From CBDBBY01 sp965205055 (lineage in GTDB: Bacteria > Pseudomonadota > Alphaproteobacteria > Rhodobacterales > Rhodobacteraceae): DNA of 64,000 nucleotides. Positions 53,599 through 63,106 of this stretch are shown in pieces (the stretch's first letter is position 1; each line of letters starts with the position of its first letter). The stretch is from the NCBI GenBank assembly GCA_965205055.1, contig OZ242030.1, positions 744,001-808,000 on the forward strand, read 5' to 3'. Below the pieces are notes generated by a model, which worked only from the letters and a program-made list of their open reading frames with translations, had not been told where the DNA came from and did not search any database. Made by a program: the position numbers and the translations under genes.

Positions 53599-54864
53599 AT
53601 GCCGACAATGCTTCTCATGCCAGCTCTCTCGCCAACCATGGAGGAAGGGACGTTGGCGAAATGGCTCGTGAGCGAAGGAGACGCCGTAAGCTCCGGCGAC
53701 CTGCTTGCGGAGATCGAGACGGACAAGGCAGTCATGGAGTTCGAATCTGCCGACGACGGGATTGTCGGGAAAATTCTGGTTCCTGAAGGTTCGCAAGGAG
53801 TCGCGGTAAACCAGCCGATTGCGATCCTGGTGGAGGATGCTTCGGAAGTAGGCAAGGTTTCTCTCCCTGACGAGGCGCAGGCTGTCGGCGCCGGGCCGAA
53901 AAAAGAAACCGAAGCCGTCGCGGAGAAAGATTCTGAACCGGCGCCGGACAAGCAAGCGGCGCAACCGAGGGAAGATGCGCCGGCGCGGATATTCGCTTCT
54001 CCTGTGGCGAAGCGGATCGCGCAGTCAAAAGGTTTGGAGCTTTCATCGATCTCCGGATCGGGCCCGCACGGGCGCATTGTGAAGGCCGACGTCGAGAATT
54101 TTGAGGCGTCCGCGCCTGCTGTTTCCGCCGCGCCGTCTCCCGGTTTTGAAGCGTTGATCGGACAATATGAAGCCCGCGAGCACGAGGTGATACAGCTTGA
54201 CGGCATGCGTCGCACCATCGCCGCGCGCCTTACCGAGTCGAAGCAGACCATCCCCCATTTCTACTTGCGGCGCGATATTCGAATCGACAAATTGTTGGCT
54301 GTTCGATCTGAGTTGAACGCCGCTTTGGCCGTTCGCGATATGAAGATTTCCGTCAACGACTTCATCATCAAAGCCGCCGCCATGGCGCTTCAATCGGTCC
54401 CCGAAGCGAACTCGATCTGGGCGGCGGACAGAGTCTTGAAGTTCAAATCTTCGGACGTCGCGGTTGCAGTGGCGGTGGATGGCGGTTTGTTCACGCCTGT
54501 CCTATTCGATGCCGATACGAAGTCGCTGTCCCAGCTCTCGTCGGAGATGAAGGATCTCGCCGAACGCGCCCGCAGCCGTTCGTTGAAGCCGAACGAATAT
54601 CAAGGCGGCAGTTTCGCGATTTCGAACCTGGGGATGTACGGCATCGACAGCTTCGACGCTGTGATCAACCCTCCGCACGGATCCATTCTTGCGGTCGGAG
54701 CCGGCGCCAAGCGGCCTGTGGCGGGCGACGACGGCATAGAAATTGCGACGGTAATGTCAGCGACGCTGTCCGTGGATCATCGCGTGATCGACGGCGCCCT
54801 CGGAGCTCGCCTGCTGGCGTCAATTTTGGAAAATCTGGAAAATCCGTTGCGGATGCTGCTGTAA
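53599..54864 (+). CDS. pdhC: Pyruvate dehydrogenase E2, dihydrolipoamide acetyltransferase
   Basis: A 421-residue E2. The lipoyl domain (residues about 1-78) carries the modified Lys, K43, in ETDKAVMEF; a Pro/Glu-rich linker is followed by the peripheral subunit-binding domain (about 131-168, ASPVAKRIAQSKGLELSSI) and the catalytic domain with active-site H394 in DHRVIDGALGA. The last 123 bases are also found, diverged, at 55847-55969. lpdA is not in the window. Confidence 0.94.
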   Translation: MPTMLLMPALSPTMEEGTLAKWLVSEGDAVSSGDLLAEIETDKAVMEFESADDGIVGKILVPEGSQGVAVNQPIAILVEDASEVGKVSLPDEAQAVGAGPKKETEAVAEKDSEPAPDKQAAQPREDAPARIFASPVAKRIAQSKGLELSSISGSGPHGRIVKADVENFEASAPAVSAAPSPGFEALIGQYEAREHEVIQLDGMRRTIAARLTESKQTIPHFYLRRDIRIDKLLAVRSELNAALAVRDMKISVNDFIIKAAAMALQSVPEANSIWAADRVLKFKSSDVAVAVAVDGGLFTPVLFDADTKSLSQLSSEMKDLAERARSRSLKPNEYQGGSFAISNLGMYGIDSFDAVINPPHGSILAVGAGAKRPVAGDDGIEIATVMSATLSVDHRVIDGALGARLLASILENLENPLRMLL

Positions 54865-54955
54865 CGTCCTCGGACGGAAGCATTCGCGATCTGTCTACCA
54901 CTGTCGAATGCGCGCTTCGAGAGAGACAGCATCATGACTCCGCGAATGAGCGGCC

Positions 54956-55396
54956 TTACCTGCCCAATGGACTAATCTGTGCATGACCGGCGAGCGTCGC
55001 CACCGTTCCGCGATGCTCTGTCGACGCCAGCGCATTCGCAAAGCGCTCGTCCGCCGTCACCATCCGGGCACCGTGTCGTTGCGCCAGCGCCAAATACATA
55101 AAATCGTAGACCGGCCTTTCGAGCGTCAGCGCGAGACGAACCGCATCCGCGCACACCGCTTCATCTTTGCACCAACGAACGGGCAATGCCGATACGGCGG
55201 TCATCAGAACAGCGGCTTGATCGCGTTCGATCTCGCCCAGCCGGGCCTTGCGCCATAGGGCATTCGCAACCTCGCACGCCATCAGACGCGGCGCATAGAG
55301 GTCGTCGCCGTCCGTCAGCAAGCGATCCGCCGCGTCCGAACCCTCCTCCGCCACCAGCCATTTCATGGCCACGCTTGCATCGACTACAATGCGCAT
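54956..55396 (-). CDS. VapC-type PIN-domain toxin
   Basis: A 146-residue PIN-domain ribonuclease. The acidic active-site residues are in place: D6 in VVDASVAMKW, E42 in MACEVANALW, D98 in PVYDFMYLALA and D116 in VTADERF. The start overlaps the stop of the upstream RHH gene (ATGA), the usual layout of a type II toxin-antitoxin pair. It probably cuts RNA when free of the antitoxin. The pair sits in the gap between pdhC and cysE. Confidence 0.85.
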   Translation of the reverse strand: MRIVVDASVAMKWLVAEEGSDAADRLLTDGDDLYAPRLMACEVANALWRKARLGEIERDQAAVLMTAVSALPVRWCKDEAVCADAVRLALTLERPVYDFMYLALAQRHGARMVTADERFANALASTEHRGTVATLAGHAQISPLGR

Positions 55397-55653
55397 CAGC
55401 CAACGCGATGTCCGTTGTCGCGATCCTCGCGGATCAGGACTTCCGAAGGCGTCTGCGCGCGCCCTTCGGTCTTCCTCCGCAGTTTCGCGGCCAGAGCCCG
55501 GAAGGACTCACGCTTTGCTGCCATGTCGTCTTCGACAGCGCGCGTTAGTATGTGGCGCGCCTCGCCCTCCAACGAGCGGTCGTTTCCTGCCGCGCGCTGT
55601 TTGAGCTTCTGCACCACGCCGTCGTTCAGCTGCCTTACGTTGATCGTCGCCAT
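55396..55653 (-). CDS. RHH antitoxin (FitA/VapB-like)
   Basis: An 85-residue protein with a ribbon-helix-helix start (ATINVRQLNDGVVQKLKQRA) and a second helix (GNDRSLEGEARHIL), like FitA-type antitoxins. The C-terminal tail should bind and block the PIN toxin. It is upstream of and coupled to the toxin gene. The ATG at 55653 is chosen because it starts the RHH strand; an open frame to 55776 is not used. Confidence 0.83.
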   Translation of the reverse strand: MATINVRQLNDGVVQKLKQRAAGNDRSLEGEARHILTRAVEDDMAAKRESFRALAAKLRRKTEGRAQTPSEVLIREDRDNGHRVG

Positions 55654-55846
55654 CGTGATTCGTCTCCGACTATTTGCCATCAATTTGATATCAGATTGCG
55701 GCAATGCAGGCAAATTTGCGGGCTCGCATCTTTGTGAACGCGCTATTGGATCAATCGCCTCCGCTGAGAACACCAAAAGACAGCGAAACGCAGTGCTGAA
55801 AAGTAGGCCGAAACGCGCAAAAATTTGTCGAACCCGGGCCGACTTT

Positions 55847-55969
55847 GAAATTGCCGCGGCGATGTCGGCAACGCTGTCCGCGGATCATCGCGCGGTCGAC
55901 GGCGCCCTTGGAGCCCGCTTGCCGGCTTCAATTGTGGAAAACTTGGAAAATCCGTTGCGGATGCTGATG
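55847..55969 (+). pseudogene. Second, diverged copy of the pdhC 3' end
   Basis: This 123-base segment matches 54739-54861 (the end of pdhC) at 105 of 123 positions, same orientation, no gaps. It encodes an active-site-like block (ADHRAVDGALGARLP) ending RMLM, but has no start, no upstream E2 sequence and no stop at the matching place. With pdhC it brackets the toxin-antitoxin pair. It could be a relic of a duplication or of the original end of a longer E2 region. Confidence 0.75.
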
Positions 55970-56019
55970 CAGCTTTGCGGTCGGGAGCGCTCGCGCAGCC
56001 GTCCGGCGTCGGAAAAGCA

Positions 56020-56040
56020 CGGGTCGGCATTCCCGACCCG
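56020..56040 (-). terminator. Terminator of cysE
   Basis: CGGGTCGG and CCGACCCG form a perfect 8-bp stem with a 5-base loop. Read on the minus strand it follows the cysE stop by five bases and is followed by TGCTTTT, so it fits a rho-independent terminator. Confidence 0.7.
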
Positions 56041-56045
56041 ATACC

Positions 56046-56873
56046 TCATTCGCCCAACAACTGATTCATGGTTGCCGAGGGCTGATCGCAGCCCGCTTCT
56101 CCGACAATTCTTGCCGGAACGCCCGCAACCGTCTTGCAGCAAGGCACTTCGGTCAAGACGACCGAACCGGCTGCCACCCTTGAGCACCTGCCCACGGATA
56201 TGTTTCCCAGGACCTTCGCCCCTGCTCCGAGCATGACGCCGTCGCCGATCTTTGGGTGCCGGTCTCCGTCGTCCTTTCCCGTGCCGCCGAGCGTCACGGA
56301 ATGGAGCATCGATACGTTGTCCGAAATGACGGCCGTTTCGCCGATCACGATCGAATGGGCATGATCCATCAGGATTCCCTTGCCTAGAACGGCGCCGGGA
56401 TGCACGTCCACGCCGAAAACCTCCGACACGCGCATTTGCACGAAATAGGCGAGATCCTTCCGCCCGTGCCGCCAAAGCCAGTTTCCGACCCTGTAGCACT
56501 GGATCGCTTGGAATCCCTTGAAGAACAGCAATGGCTGAATGAATGCGTGACATGCCGGGTCCCTATCGAAAACGGCAATGATGTCCGCCCTCGCCGCAAT
56601 TCCAAGCGACGCGTCCTCCGCATGCGCCTCATCCGCTATTTCACGCAAGATCTGTTCCGACATCTCTCGAGAAGCAAGTTTGACCGACAACCTGTAGGCA
56701 AGCGCGCTTTCCAATGAAGCATGGTGCAGCAAGCTGGTATGAATCAGTCCGCCCAGGAGCGGCTCCTTTTCAATTGAAGCCTTCGCTTCGGTTCGAATTC
56801 TTGTCCAAACCGGGTCTGTCCCGGCGGACTCTATCTCTTGCGACTTCATCTCGACGATTGCGCCGTTCATCAC
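56046..56873 (-). CDS. cysE: Serine O-acetyltransferase
   Basis: A 275-residue CysE that makes O-acetylserine for cysteine synthesis. The helical N-terminal domain begins PVWTRIRTEAKASIEKEP, and the C-terminal left-handed beta-helix has the hexapeptide repeats and catalytic segment DHAHSIVIGETAVISDNV and LGGTGKDDGDRHPKIGDGV. It is a single gene with its own terminator. The gap to mltG (56874-57139) shows no gene. Confidence 0.94.
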   Translation of the reverse strand: MMNGAIVEMKSQEIESAGTDPVWTRIRTEAKASIEKEPLLGGLIHTSLLHHASLESALAYRLSVKLASREMSEQILREIADEAHAEDASLGIAARADIIAVFDRDPACHAFIQPLLFFKGFQAIQCYRVGNWLWRHGRKDLAYFVQMRVSEVFGVDVHPGAVLGKGILMDHAHSIVIGETAVISDNVSMLHSVTLGGTGKDDGDRHPKIGDGVMLGAGAKVLGNISVGRCSRVAAGSVVLTEVPCCKTVAGVPARIVGEAGCDQPSATMNQLLGE

Positions 56874-57139
56874 CTACCAATCCTTCCTGATTCCGTCATT
56901 GGCTAAGCAATGCGATTTCGATGGGCACCACAGCAAGTTCGCCAAGGTTCAGTTGATTTCAAAGCTACGCGATACATGGGGTCATCCTGAGGATGTAGCA
57001 AGAGGCATAGCAACTTTTCTCCCCTGATTCGGATCGAGACTGATCAGCAAATTGACCCAAGCGGTTCGATGCAGGTTCAATCTTTATCCGACAAGTTCGC
57101 AGCCCGATGCATGCAGCCCCAATTTTGACGCAGTGGGTG

Positions 57140-58309
57140 TCAGCCGCCTGATTCCGACTGCCTCTCTCTCTCAATTTGACGCCACTTCCGCACGTTCGCC
57201 CGATGCTCGTTGTAGGTTTTGGCGAATGCGTGACTTCCCGTTCCGTCGGCAACAAAAAACAGAAAATCGCTTTCGGCAGGATTAAGCGCAGCTTGGATCG
57301 CCGCCCGGCCCGGATTTGCGATCGGCGTCGGAGGCAGCCCGTCGATCTCATAGGTGTTGAACGGCGTTTTGCGCTTTAGCTCGCTTTGCCGCAAGCCGCG
57401 TCCAAGAACGCCGCGGCCTTCGGTTATCCCGTAGACCACCGTAGGATCCGACTGCAACCGCATTCCTGATTGCAAGCGATTGACGAATACCGATGCGACC
57501 AGTCCCCGCTCGCTTGACACGCCAGTCTCCTTCTCAATGATCGAAGCGAGGATGAGCGCTTCCTGAGGAGTTTCAATAAGCGAGTCATCCGGTCTTCGGG
57601 CCCATTCCTCCTCGACTATATCACTCTGCGACTCGATCATTCTGGAAATCAGCTCATCCACCGTAGCTCCGCGCACGACTTCGTAAGTATCAGGCGCCAA
57701 AGATCCTTCGTCCGGCATCGAAGCAGCCTCGCCTTCAAGGAACTCAGCGTCGTTGATCGCTTCGACGATCTGCCAAACGGTCAAGCCCTCGGTGATCACG
57801 ACTCTGAATTCGATCGGTATGCCCGAGTTCAGAACTTCAAGATAAGGTCCGCCCGCATCTTCGGTGCCTGGGAATTTCGCAATTTCAATTGTCTCGTCCG
57901 ACCCTGCGAGACGTTCGATCAACGTCAGCTCTCCGCCCGAAGCCTTGGCGTGGTACGTCGCGACGTATCTCCGCCGCGAAGCGGAAGACGAAGTGATTGT
58001 CTCAAGAATTTCGGACATCGACGCATGCGAATCTATCTGGAATGTGCCGTGCTTGATCTCGGTGTCCTGGCCTGTAAATTTCGCTCCGTACCTGAATACG
58101 ATCCCGCTGGTTATCGCGCCGAGGTCCGCCAATTCGGCTGCGACCCCCGAGATTGTTTGACCTTTCGGAATATCGAAAAAAAACGCGCTGTCGTGCGGAC
58201 CGGACCGCGTGAACTGATGGGCTCCCGCGACGACAACCCCGCAGACTCCGAGCACAGCTACGATGGCCAGCGTGATTGCGTTCGAAGCCAGATCCCCGAG
58301 CAGCTTCAT
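57140..58309 (-). CDS. mltG: Endolytic transglycosylase MltG
   Basis: A 389-residue membrane-anchored enzyme that cuts nascent peptidoglycan strands. An N-terminal membrane helix (residues about 12-31) is followed by a LysM-like part and the YceG catalytic core, with the active Glu in ASIIEKETGV and LQSDPTVVYGI. It overlaps fabF by four bases. The pairing of fabF and mltG is usual in Alphaproteobacteria. Confidence 0.93.
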   Translation of the reverse strand: MKLLGDLASNAITLAIVAVLGVCGVVVAGAHQFTRSGPHDSAFFFDIPKGQTISGVAAELADLGAITSGIVFRYGAKFTGQDTEIKHGTFQIDSHASMSEILETITSSSASRRRYVATYHAKASGGELTLIERLAGSDETIEIAKFPGTEDAGGPYLEVLNSGIPIEFRVVITEGLTVWQIVEAINDAEFLEGEAASMPDEGSLAPDTYEVVRGATVDELISRMIESQSDIVEEEWARRPDDSLIETPQEALILASIIEKETGVSSERGLVASVFVNRLQSGMRLQSDPTVVYGITEGRGVLGRGLRQSELKRKTPFNTYEIDGLPPTPIANPGRAAIQAALNPAESDFLFFVADGTGSHAFAKTYNEHRANVRKWRQIERERQSESGG

Positions 58310-59562
58310 CGAATCTTTTCGAATACCAGTGTCGCGTTGGCTCCGCCGAAGCCGAATGAATTCGACATCGCGACAGAAACCTCTCGCTTCTTCGCGGAAT
58401 TGGGAGCGAGATCGAACTCCCCGTCCGCTTCGGGGTTGTCCAGATTGAGCGTCGGCGGCACGATTTGATCGCGAATCGACAGGATGCAGAACACCGCTTC
58501 GACCGCGCCCGCAGCGCCGAGCAAATGTCCGATCGACGACTTGGTCGATGAAATTGTCGTCGTTCCCAACGAAGCTCCAAGCAATCGCTTGATCGCAGCA
58601 AGTTCAATCATGTCGGCGATCGTCGATGTGCCATGGGCATTGACGTACGAGAGTGCGCTTGGCGGCTGTTCGGCCCTCGACAATGCCGCGGACATTGAAC
58701 GAAACCCGCCGTTGCCGTCGGGCGCGGGCGCAGTGATATGCGCGGCGTCGCCGGACAATCCGTAGCCTGTCAGTTCGGCGTAAATCTTCGCCCCGCGCCG
58801 TGCCGCATGCTCGAATTCCTCCAGAACAACGACGCCGGCCCCCTCGCCCATCACGAATCCGTCCCGGTCGGAGTCAAAAGGTCGGCTGGCGCGCTCCGGC
58901 CGAGCCTTCCATTTGGTGGACAATGCTTTGCATGCGTTGAATCCTGCGACGCCAATTTCGGATATGGGGCTCTCCGCGCCTCCCGCTATCATCACATCGG
59001 CGTCTCCGATCTGGATCAGCCGCGCCGAATCGCCGATTGCATGGGCGCCTGTCGCGCAAGCCGTTACGACAGAATGGTTGGGACCTTTGAAGCCATACTT
59101 TATCGAGATTTGGCCCGATGCAAGGTTGATCAACGCGCCCGGAATGAAGAACGGGGATACGCGTCGCGGCCCGCGTTCTTTGAGCAACAACGCGGTTTCG
59201 GCAATGGAACTCAAGCCGCCGATCCCGGAACCGATCATCACGCCCGTTCTCAGAAGCTCCGATTCATCGGTCGGCTTCCAACCGGCGTCGCAGACCGCCT
59301 GCTCGGCAGCCGCCATTCCATAGAGAATGAAATCGTCGACTTTGCGGCGTTCTCTGGGCGGCATCCAATCGTCGGGATTGAATTCTCCCGGATCTGCGCC
59401 GAGCGGGACCTCGCAGGCGTAATCGGTGGCAAGGTGCTCGGCATCGAATTTCTTGATCGTTTTCGCAGCCGATTTCCCGGATATCAGTCTCGACCAGGTC
59501 TCCTCCACTCCGCATGCAAGGGGCGTCACCAAACCTAGTCCCGTCACTACAACTCGCCGCAT
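58306..59562 (-). CDS. fabF: Beta-ketoacyl-ACP synthase II
   Basis: A 418-residue condensing enzyme of fatty-acid elongation. The Cys-His-His triad is in place: C169 in VVTACATGAHAIGD, His in YVNAHGTSTI and His in SIGHLLGAAGAVEA. N-terminal MRRVVVTGLGLVTPL is standard. It lies upstream of and overlaps mltG. Confidence 0.95.
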   Translation of the reverse strand: MRRVVVTGLGLVTPLACGVEETWSRLISGKSAAKTIKKFDAEHLATDYACEVPLGADPGEFNPDDWMPPRERRKVDDFILYGMAAAEQAVCDAGWKPTDESELLRTGVMIGSGIGGLSSIAETALLLKERGPRRVSPFFIPGALINLASGQISIKYGFKGPNHSVVTACATGAHAIGDSARLIQIGDADVMIAGGAESPISEIGVAGFNACKALSTKWKARPERASRPFDSDRDGFVMGEGAGVVVLEEFEHAARRGAKIYAELTGYGLSGDAAHITAPAPDGNGGFRSMSAALSRAEQPPSALSYVNAHGTSTIADMIELAAIKRLLGASLGTTTISSTKSSIGHLLGAAGAVEAVFCILSIRDQIVPPTLNLDNPEADGEFDLAPNSAKKREVSVAMSNSFGFGGANATLVFEKIR

Positions 59563-59649
59563 GGCCCCAATCCTTCTTGCGCGCGGTCTGTTGCAACCGC
59601 TGCTTCAATTTAGGCAAGACGCGTCCTGCCTCAAGTCTTGCGGAAAACC

Positions 59650-60384
59650 TTAAACCAGATCTTCGATGCGCGGCTGAGCCGCTTCCAAAGCTTCCTCAAT
59701 CGTGATCGTCTTGTTGAACAACGCGTCTCCGACAATCACGCCGGAAACGTATTTGAGCTGCTTCAACCGCTCGATATCGTGTTTTGTTCGCACCACGCCG
59801 CTGGCGATGACCGGGCTGGTCGAGACGGCGGCAAGGAGCTGCAATGTCTCGAATGTGTTTTCAGCGTTCCCGACGTTGGCGTCGATGTCGGTGATGATGA
59901 CGGACGCCAGCGGCACGGACTCGAGCGACCTCACGAAATCCAGCGGCTTGATCGCATTGTGTCGAAGCCAGCCATGCGTCATCGTATCGCCCTTCCAGAC
60001 ATCGACGGCCACGGAAATCTGGTCGGGATAAAGTCGCGCGGCCCGCTGCAAAGAGTAGAAATCCAGCGCGGCCAAGGTTCCCAAGACCACTCGTCCGGCG
60101 CCGCGATCGATCCATTCCGAAATTTGATCGACGGAGCGGATGCCGCCCCCGATTTGGACCGGGATTCCCGAGTGCCGAATCAATTCAAGGATGAGTTCGC
60201 GATTCTCGCCGTCGCCTTTGACTGCGTCGATATCGGTGACGTGCATCCAAGACGCTCCGGCAGCCGCGAAGCCTCTCGCCGTTTCAATCGGATCCACATG
60301 CCAGACCATGGGTTCGCTGGTTCGCCCGCGCCTCAACGTGACGCAGCGTCCGTTCAAAAGTTGCAGGATTGGATAAACGATCAT
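59650..60384 (-). CDS. HisA/HisF-related TIM-barrel protein
   Basis: A 244-residue TIM barrel with HisA-like sequence: GASWMHVTDIDAVKGDGENR, PVQIGGGIRSVDQI and GVVRTKHDIERLKQL. In HisA the first catalytic Asp is in the N-terminal ALDLIDG-like block; here that block reads ILQLLNG, so the Asp is replaced by Gln. The second acidic position is kept (VAVDVWKGD). It is therefore probably not histidine-pathway HisA but a paralog seen in Rhodobacterales beside fatty-acid genes. It lies between fabF and acpP; its reaction is unknown. Confidence 0.82.
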   Translation of the reverse strand: MIVYPILQLLNGRCVTLRRGRTSEPMVWHVDPIETARGFAAAGASWMHVTDIDAVKGDGENRELILELIRHSGIPVQIGGGIRSVDQISEWIDRGAGRVVLGTLAALDFYSLQRAARLYPDQISVAVDVWKGDTMTHGWLRHNAIKPLDFVRSLESVPLASVIITDIDANVGNAENTFETLQLLAAVSTSPVIASGVVRTKHDIERLKQLKYVSGVIVGDALFNKTITIEEALEAAQPRIEDLV

Positions 60385-60552
60385 TGCGGCCTCCCCGGTT
60401 TTCCAACGCAGTGCGAATTCGCGACACTTCCGCTGTCCGCTTGCAGTCGCTGGAGCGGCGCCCCGGACAGCCGAGAGCGCCGTTGCTTGGGCTGGCTGAT
60501 TTACGAAACCTTGGAATTCAATTCCGCATGCTGCTCCAACATCGTCCAGCTG

Positions 60553-60795
60553 TCACGACGCGTCAGTCGCTTCAATAATGAAATTTACGGCGTCGCCGAA
60601 AGTATTGATAGTTTCTGCGTCTTCGTCTCGAATTTCAATGCCGAATTCTTCTTCGAACGCCATCACCAACTCGACGGTATCCAAGCTGTCCGCTCCGAGG
60701 TCGCCGATGAATGACGCGCTGGTGTCGACGTCAGCTTCATCCACACCCAAATGCTCGACAACAATTTTTTTTACCCTTTCAGCGATATCGCTCAT
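60553..60795 (-). CDS. acpP: Acyl carrier protein
   Basis: An 80-residue carrier of growing acyl chains. The phosphopantetheine site is S37 in GADSLDTVELVMAFEEEFG. Acidic and of normal length. It lies between fabG and the HisA-like gene; the 238-base gap to fabG (60796-61033) shows no gene and may carry its own promoter. Confidence 0.96.
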   Translation of the reverse strand: MSDIAERVKKIVVEHLGVDEADVDTSASFIGDLGADSLDTVELVMAFEEEFGIEIRDEDAETINTFGDAVNFIIEATDAS

Positions 60796-61033
60796 GGATA
60801 CTCCCTCAGCTCTTTGCGGAAATTCACCGCGTATTGGGCCCAGCTCCTGCGAACTGACCAGCCAACCTTGCCGACCTGTTCAGGTTCGGCGCAAGGTCAT
60901 CGGGTTCAATTCTTGAGTTGCTGTTGAATGCCTTATTGCTACCAATCCGCCACAACCGGTTCAACGGCCGGGCGCGAGCGATATATCACACGACGTCAAC
61001 GCTGCAAGTGCGCTTGTTGCCGCCGCGGCCAGA

Positions 61034-61771
61034 TCAGATCATCGCCAAGCCGCCGTTCACATGCAGCGTCTGCCCGGTCACGTATCCGGCTTCATTCGAA
61101 GCGAGGAACAAAGCGCCGGCGGCGATTTCGTCCGCCGTTCCCATCCGTCCGATCGGAACATTTTCGAGTATCCGCTCGCGTTGCTTGTCCGAAAGCCCGT
61201 CGGTCATTTCGGTGGCGATGAACCCTGGCGCAAGCGCGTTGACGGTGATTCCCCTGCTGGCGACCTCCGCCGCAAGCGATTTTCCGAATCCCGCCAATGC
61301 GGCCTTCGACGCGGCGTAATTGGCTTGACCGGGATTGCCGGTTGATCCGATCACCGACGTCACGTTGATGATTCGCCCCCATCGCGACTTCATCATTCCT
61401 CTCAAGACATTCTTCGACAGCAGCATCGCGGCGTTCAGGTTGATCGCGATCACGTCGTTCCAGTCGCTTTCGGAAAGCCTGAGGAAAAGGCTGTCCCTCG
61501 TTATGCCGGCGTTGTTGACCAGGATATCGACCGAGCCGAGGGCGTCTGCGGCCGCGCTTGAAAGCTCCCGAATCGAATCAGCTGTGGAAAGGTCGTATCG
61601 GAGCGCATGCACGCTATCTCCGAATTCATCCGCAAGCGCCTGAAGTTTTTCCGACTTCGTTCCTGTCGCGGCGACTGTCGCTCCCGCCTTGATGAAGCGT
61701 CGAACTATCGCGGAGCCGATGCCGCCGGTCGCGCCCGTGACCAGCGCCCGCTTGTTTGTCAGGTCAAACAT
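61034..61771 (-). CDS. fabG: 3-oxoacyl-ACP reductase
   Basis: A 245-residue SDR enzyme. The nucleotide motif ALVTGATGGIG is at the N-terminus; the active residues are in NVTSVIGSTG (Ser) and YAASKAALAGFGKS (Tyr-Lys). The ATG at 61771 has GGA upstream and is preferred over the one at 61783. It follows fabD by 13 bases, so the two are probably co-transcribed. Confidence 0.94.
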   Translation of the reverse strand: MFDLTNKRALVTGATGGIGSAIVRRFIKAGATVAATGTKSEKLQALADEFGDSVHALRYDLSTADSIRELSSAAADALGSVDILVNNAGITRDSLFLRLSESDWNDVIAINLNAAMLLSKNVLRGMMKSRWGRIINVTSVIGSTGNPGQANYAASKAALAGFGKSLAAEVASRGITVNALAPGFIATEMTDGLSDKQRERILENVPIGRMGTADEIAAGALFLASNEAGYVTGQTLHVNGGLAMI

Positions 61772-61784
61772 GTTTTCATCCATT

Positions 61785-62720
61785 TCAAGATTCCGCCGAC
61801 AAGGCTGTCAAATCGTCCAGACTGCTGATCGAGCGGGCCGCAACGGACCGGTCGATCCTCCTTATCATTCCGGTCAATGCGTTGCCGACGCCGATTTCCC
61901 AGATTTCGCCAACTCCGTCGGCCGCCATCCGCGTCATCGATTCACGCCACCGCACCGTCCCTTCGATTTGCCGGACGAGCAGATCCTTGATCTCCGAAGG
62001 CGAAGTCACCGGCTTGGCGGCGACATTCGACACGAGCGGGCAATTCGGCTCGGCGATTTCGGCATCTTCCAGCGCGGCTCGCATCGTTTCGGTCGCCGGT
62101 TTCATGAGGCCGCAGTGGAACGGAGCGGATACCGGCAGCATGACCGCCCTTCTCGCGCCTCGTTCTTTGGCGATCTCAACAGCGCGCTCCACAGCGCTCC
62201 GATGGCCCGAAACAACCACCTGCCTGGGGTCGTTGTCGTTTGCTGCCTCGCAAACTTCGCCTTGAGACGCCTCCCTCGCCACCTCGATGACGGCATCGTA
62301 CCCCAAACCAAGCAAAGCCGCCATGGCGCCCTCTCCGACGGGGACCGCGTCCTGCATCGCTTTTCCGCGAATCTCCAGCAGGCGGGCCGCATCCGCCAAT
62401 GCGATGGAACCGGCGGCGCAGAGAGCCGAATACTCTCCCAAACTATGTCCTGCTACGAAAGCAGGCCGGAATCGACTGCCATGCTCGGCGTCGATAGCTT
62501 TAAGAACCGCGATCGAGGTGGCCAGCAGCGCCGGCTGCGCATTCGTCGTCAGCGTCAACTCTTCAATGGTTCCGGTCCAAATGATCTTCGACAAATCCCG
62601 GCCCAAGGCATTGTCCACTTCGTCGAACACCTCGCGCGACTGCCGGTACTTTTCGGCAAGCGCCTTGCCCATCCCGACCGCTTGCGCGCCTTGCCCGGGA
62701 AACACGAATGCTCTCTTCAA
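61785..62720 (-). CDS. fabD: Malonyl-CoA:ACP transacylase
   Basis: A 311-residue enzyme loading malonyl groups onto ACP. The nucleophile S93 is in VAGHSLGEYSALCAAG; the N-terminal FVFPGQGAQAVGMG and the His in PVSAPFHCGLM are also in place. It heads the fabD-fabG pair, divergent from the ribosomal-protein genes. Confidence 0.95.
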   Translation of the reverse strand: MKRAFVFPGQGAQAVGMGKALAEKYRQSREVFDEVDNALGRDLSKIIWTGTIEELTLTTNAQPALLATSIAVLKAIDAEHGSRFRPAFVAGHSLGEYSALCAAGSIALADAARLLEIRGKAMQDAVPVGEGAMAALLGLGYDAVIEVAREASQGEVCEAANDNDPRQVVVSGHRSAVERAVEIAKERGARRAVMLPVSAPFHCGLMKPATETMRAALEDAEIAEPNCPLVSNVAAKPVTSPSEIKDLLVRQIEGTVRWRESMTRMAADGVGEIWEIGVGNALTGMIRRIDRSVAARSISSLDDLTALSAES

Positions 62721-63106
62721 TCAAACCTCCTTGGTTCACCGGCCTGCAAGTATCGATTGCGGACGGCACCGTCCATATTGAATTCAACGCGGATATTCAT
62801 GCCGCCCTTGAAGCATTGTTCTGGAGGCCGTCGCAGAAAGACGTGCGGCTCCAGTTTGAATCACGGAATCGCCCGCTCGAGTCGCCCAGATCGGCTTGAC
62901 GCCGAAGGATTTGCGATTGTGCGCCCGGCCAAAGTTCTCCGTGAATCAGTTTCAACTTTTTTTCAGCGCCATCCGGCTCTTGATTTCGCTGCCGCAGGGT
63001 ATATACGTGCGCTTCTTCCGTGCAACAAATTTAGTCGCGTTGCCTCTCGTGTGCGGTAACGGAAGAAACTCGCCGCACTTTGAAGCAACCGGAACAGGAA
63101 TGTACG
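62721..63106 (+). promoter_or_regulatory. Divergent interval fabD / rpsF with possible promoter
   Basis: No supported gene lies here; a 63-codon open frame at 62708-62899 has no motif. For the ribosomal-protein genes a candidate promoter is TTGATT at 62980-62985 with TATACG at 63002-63007 (16-base spacing), but the -10 match is only moderate. The start of fabD reads away from it. Confidence 0.35.

Noticed and set aside
62708..62899. 63-codon open frame upstream of rpsF
   Set aside because: It overlaps the start of fabD on the other strand and has no motif or ribosome site.
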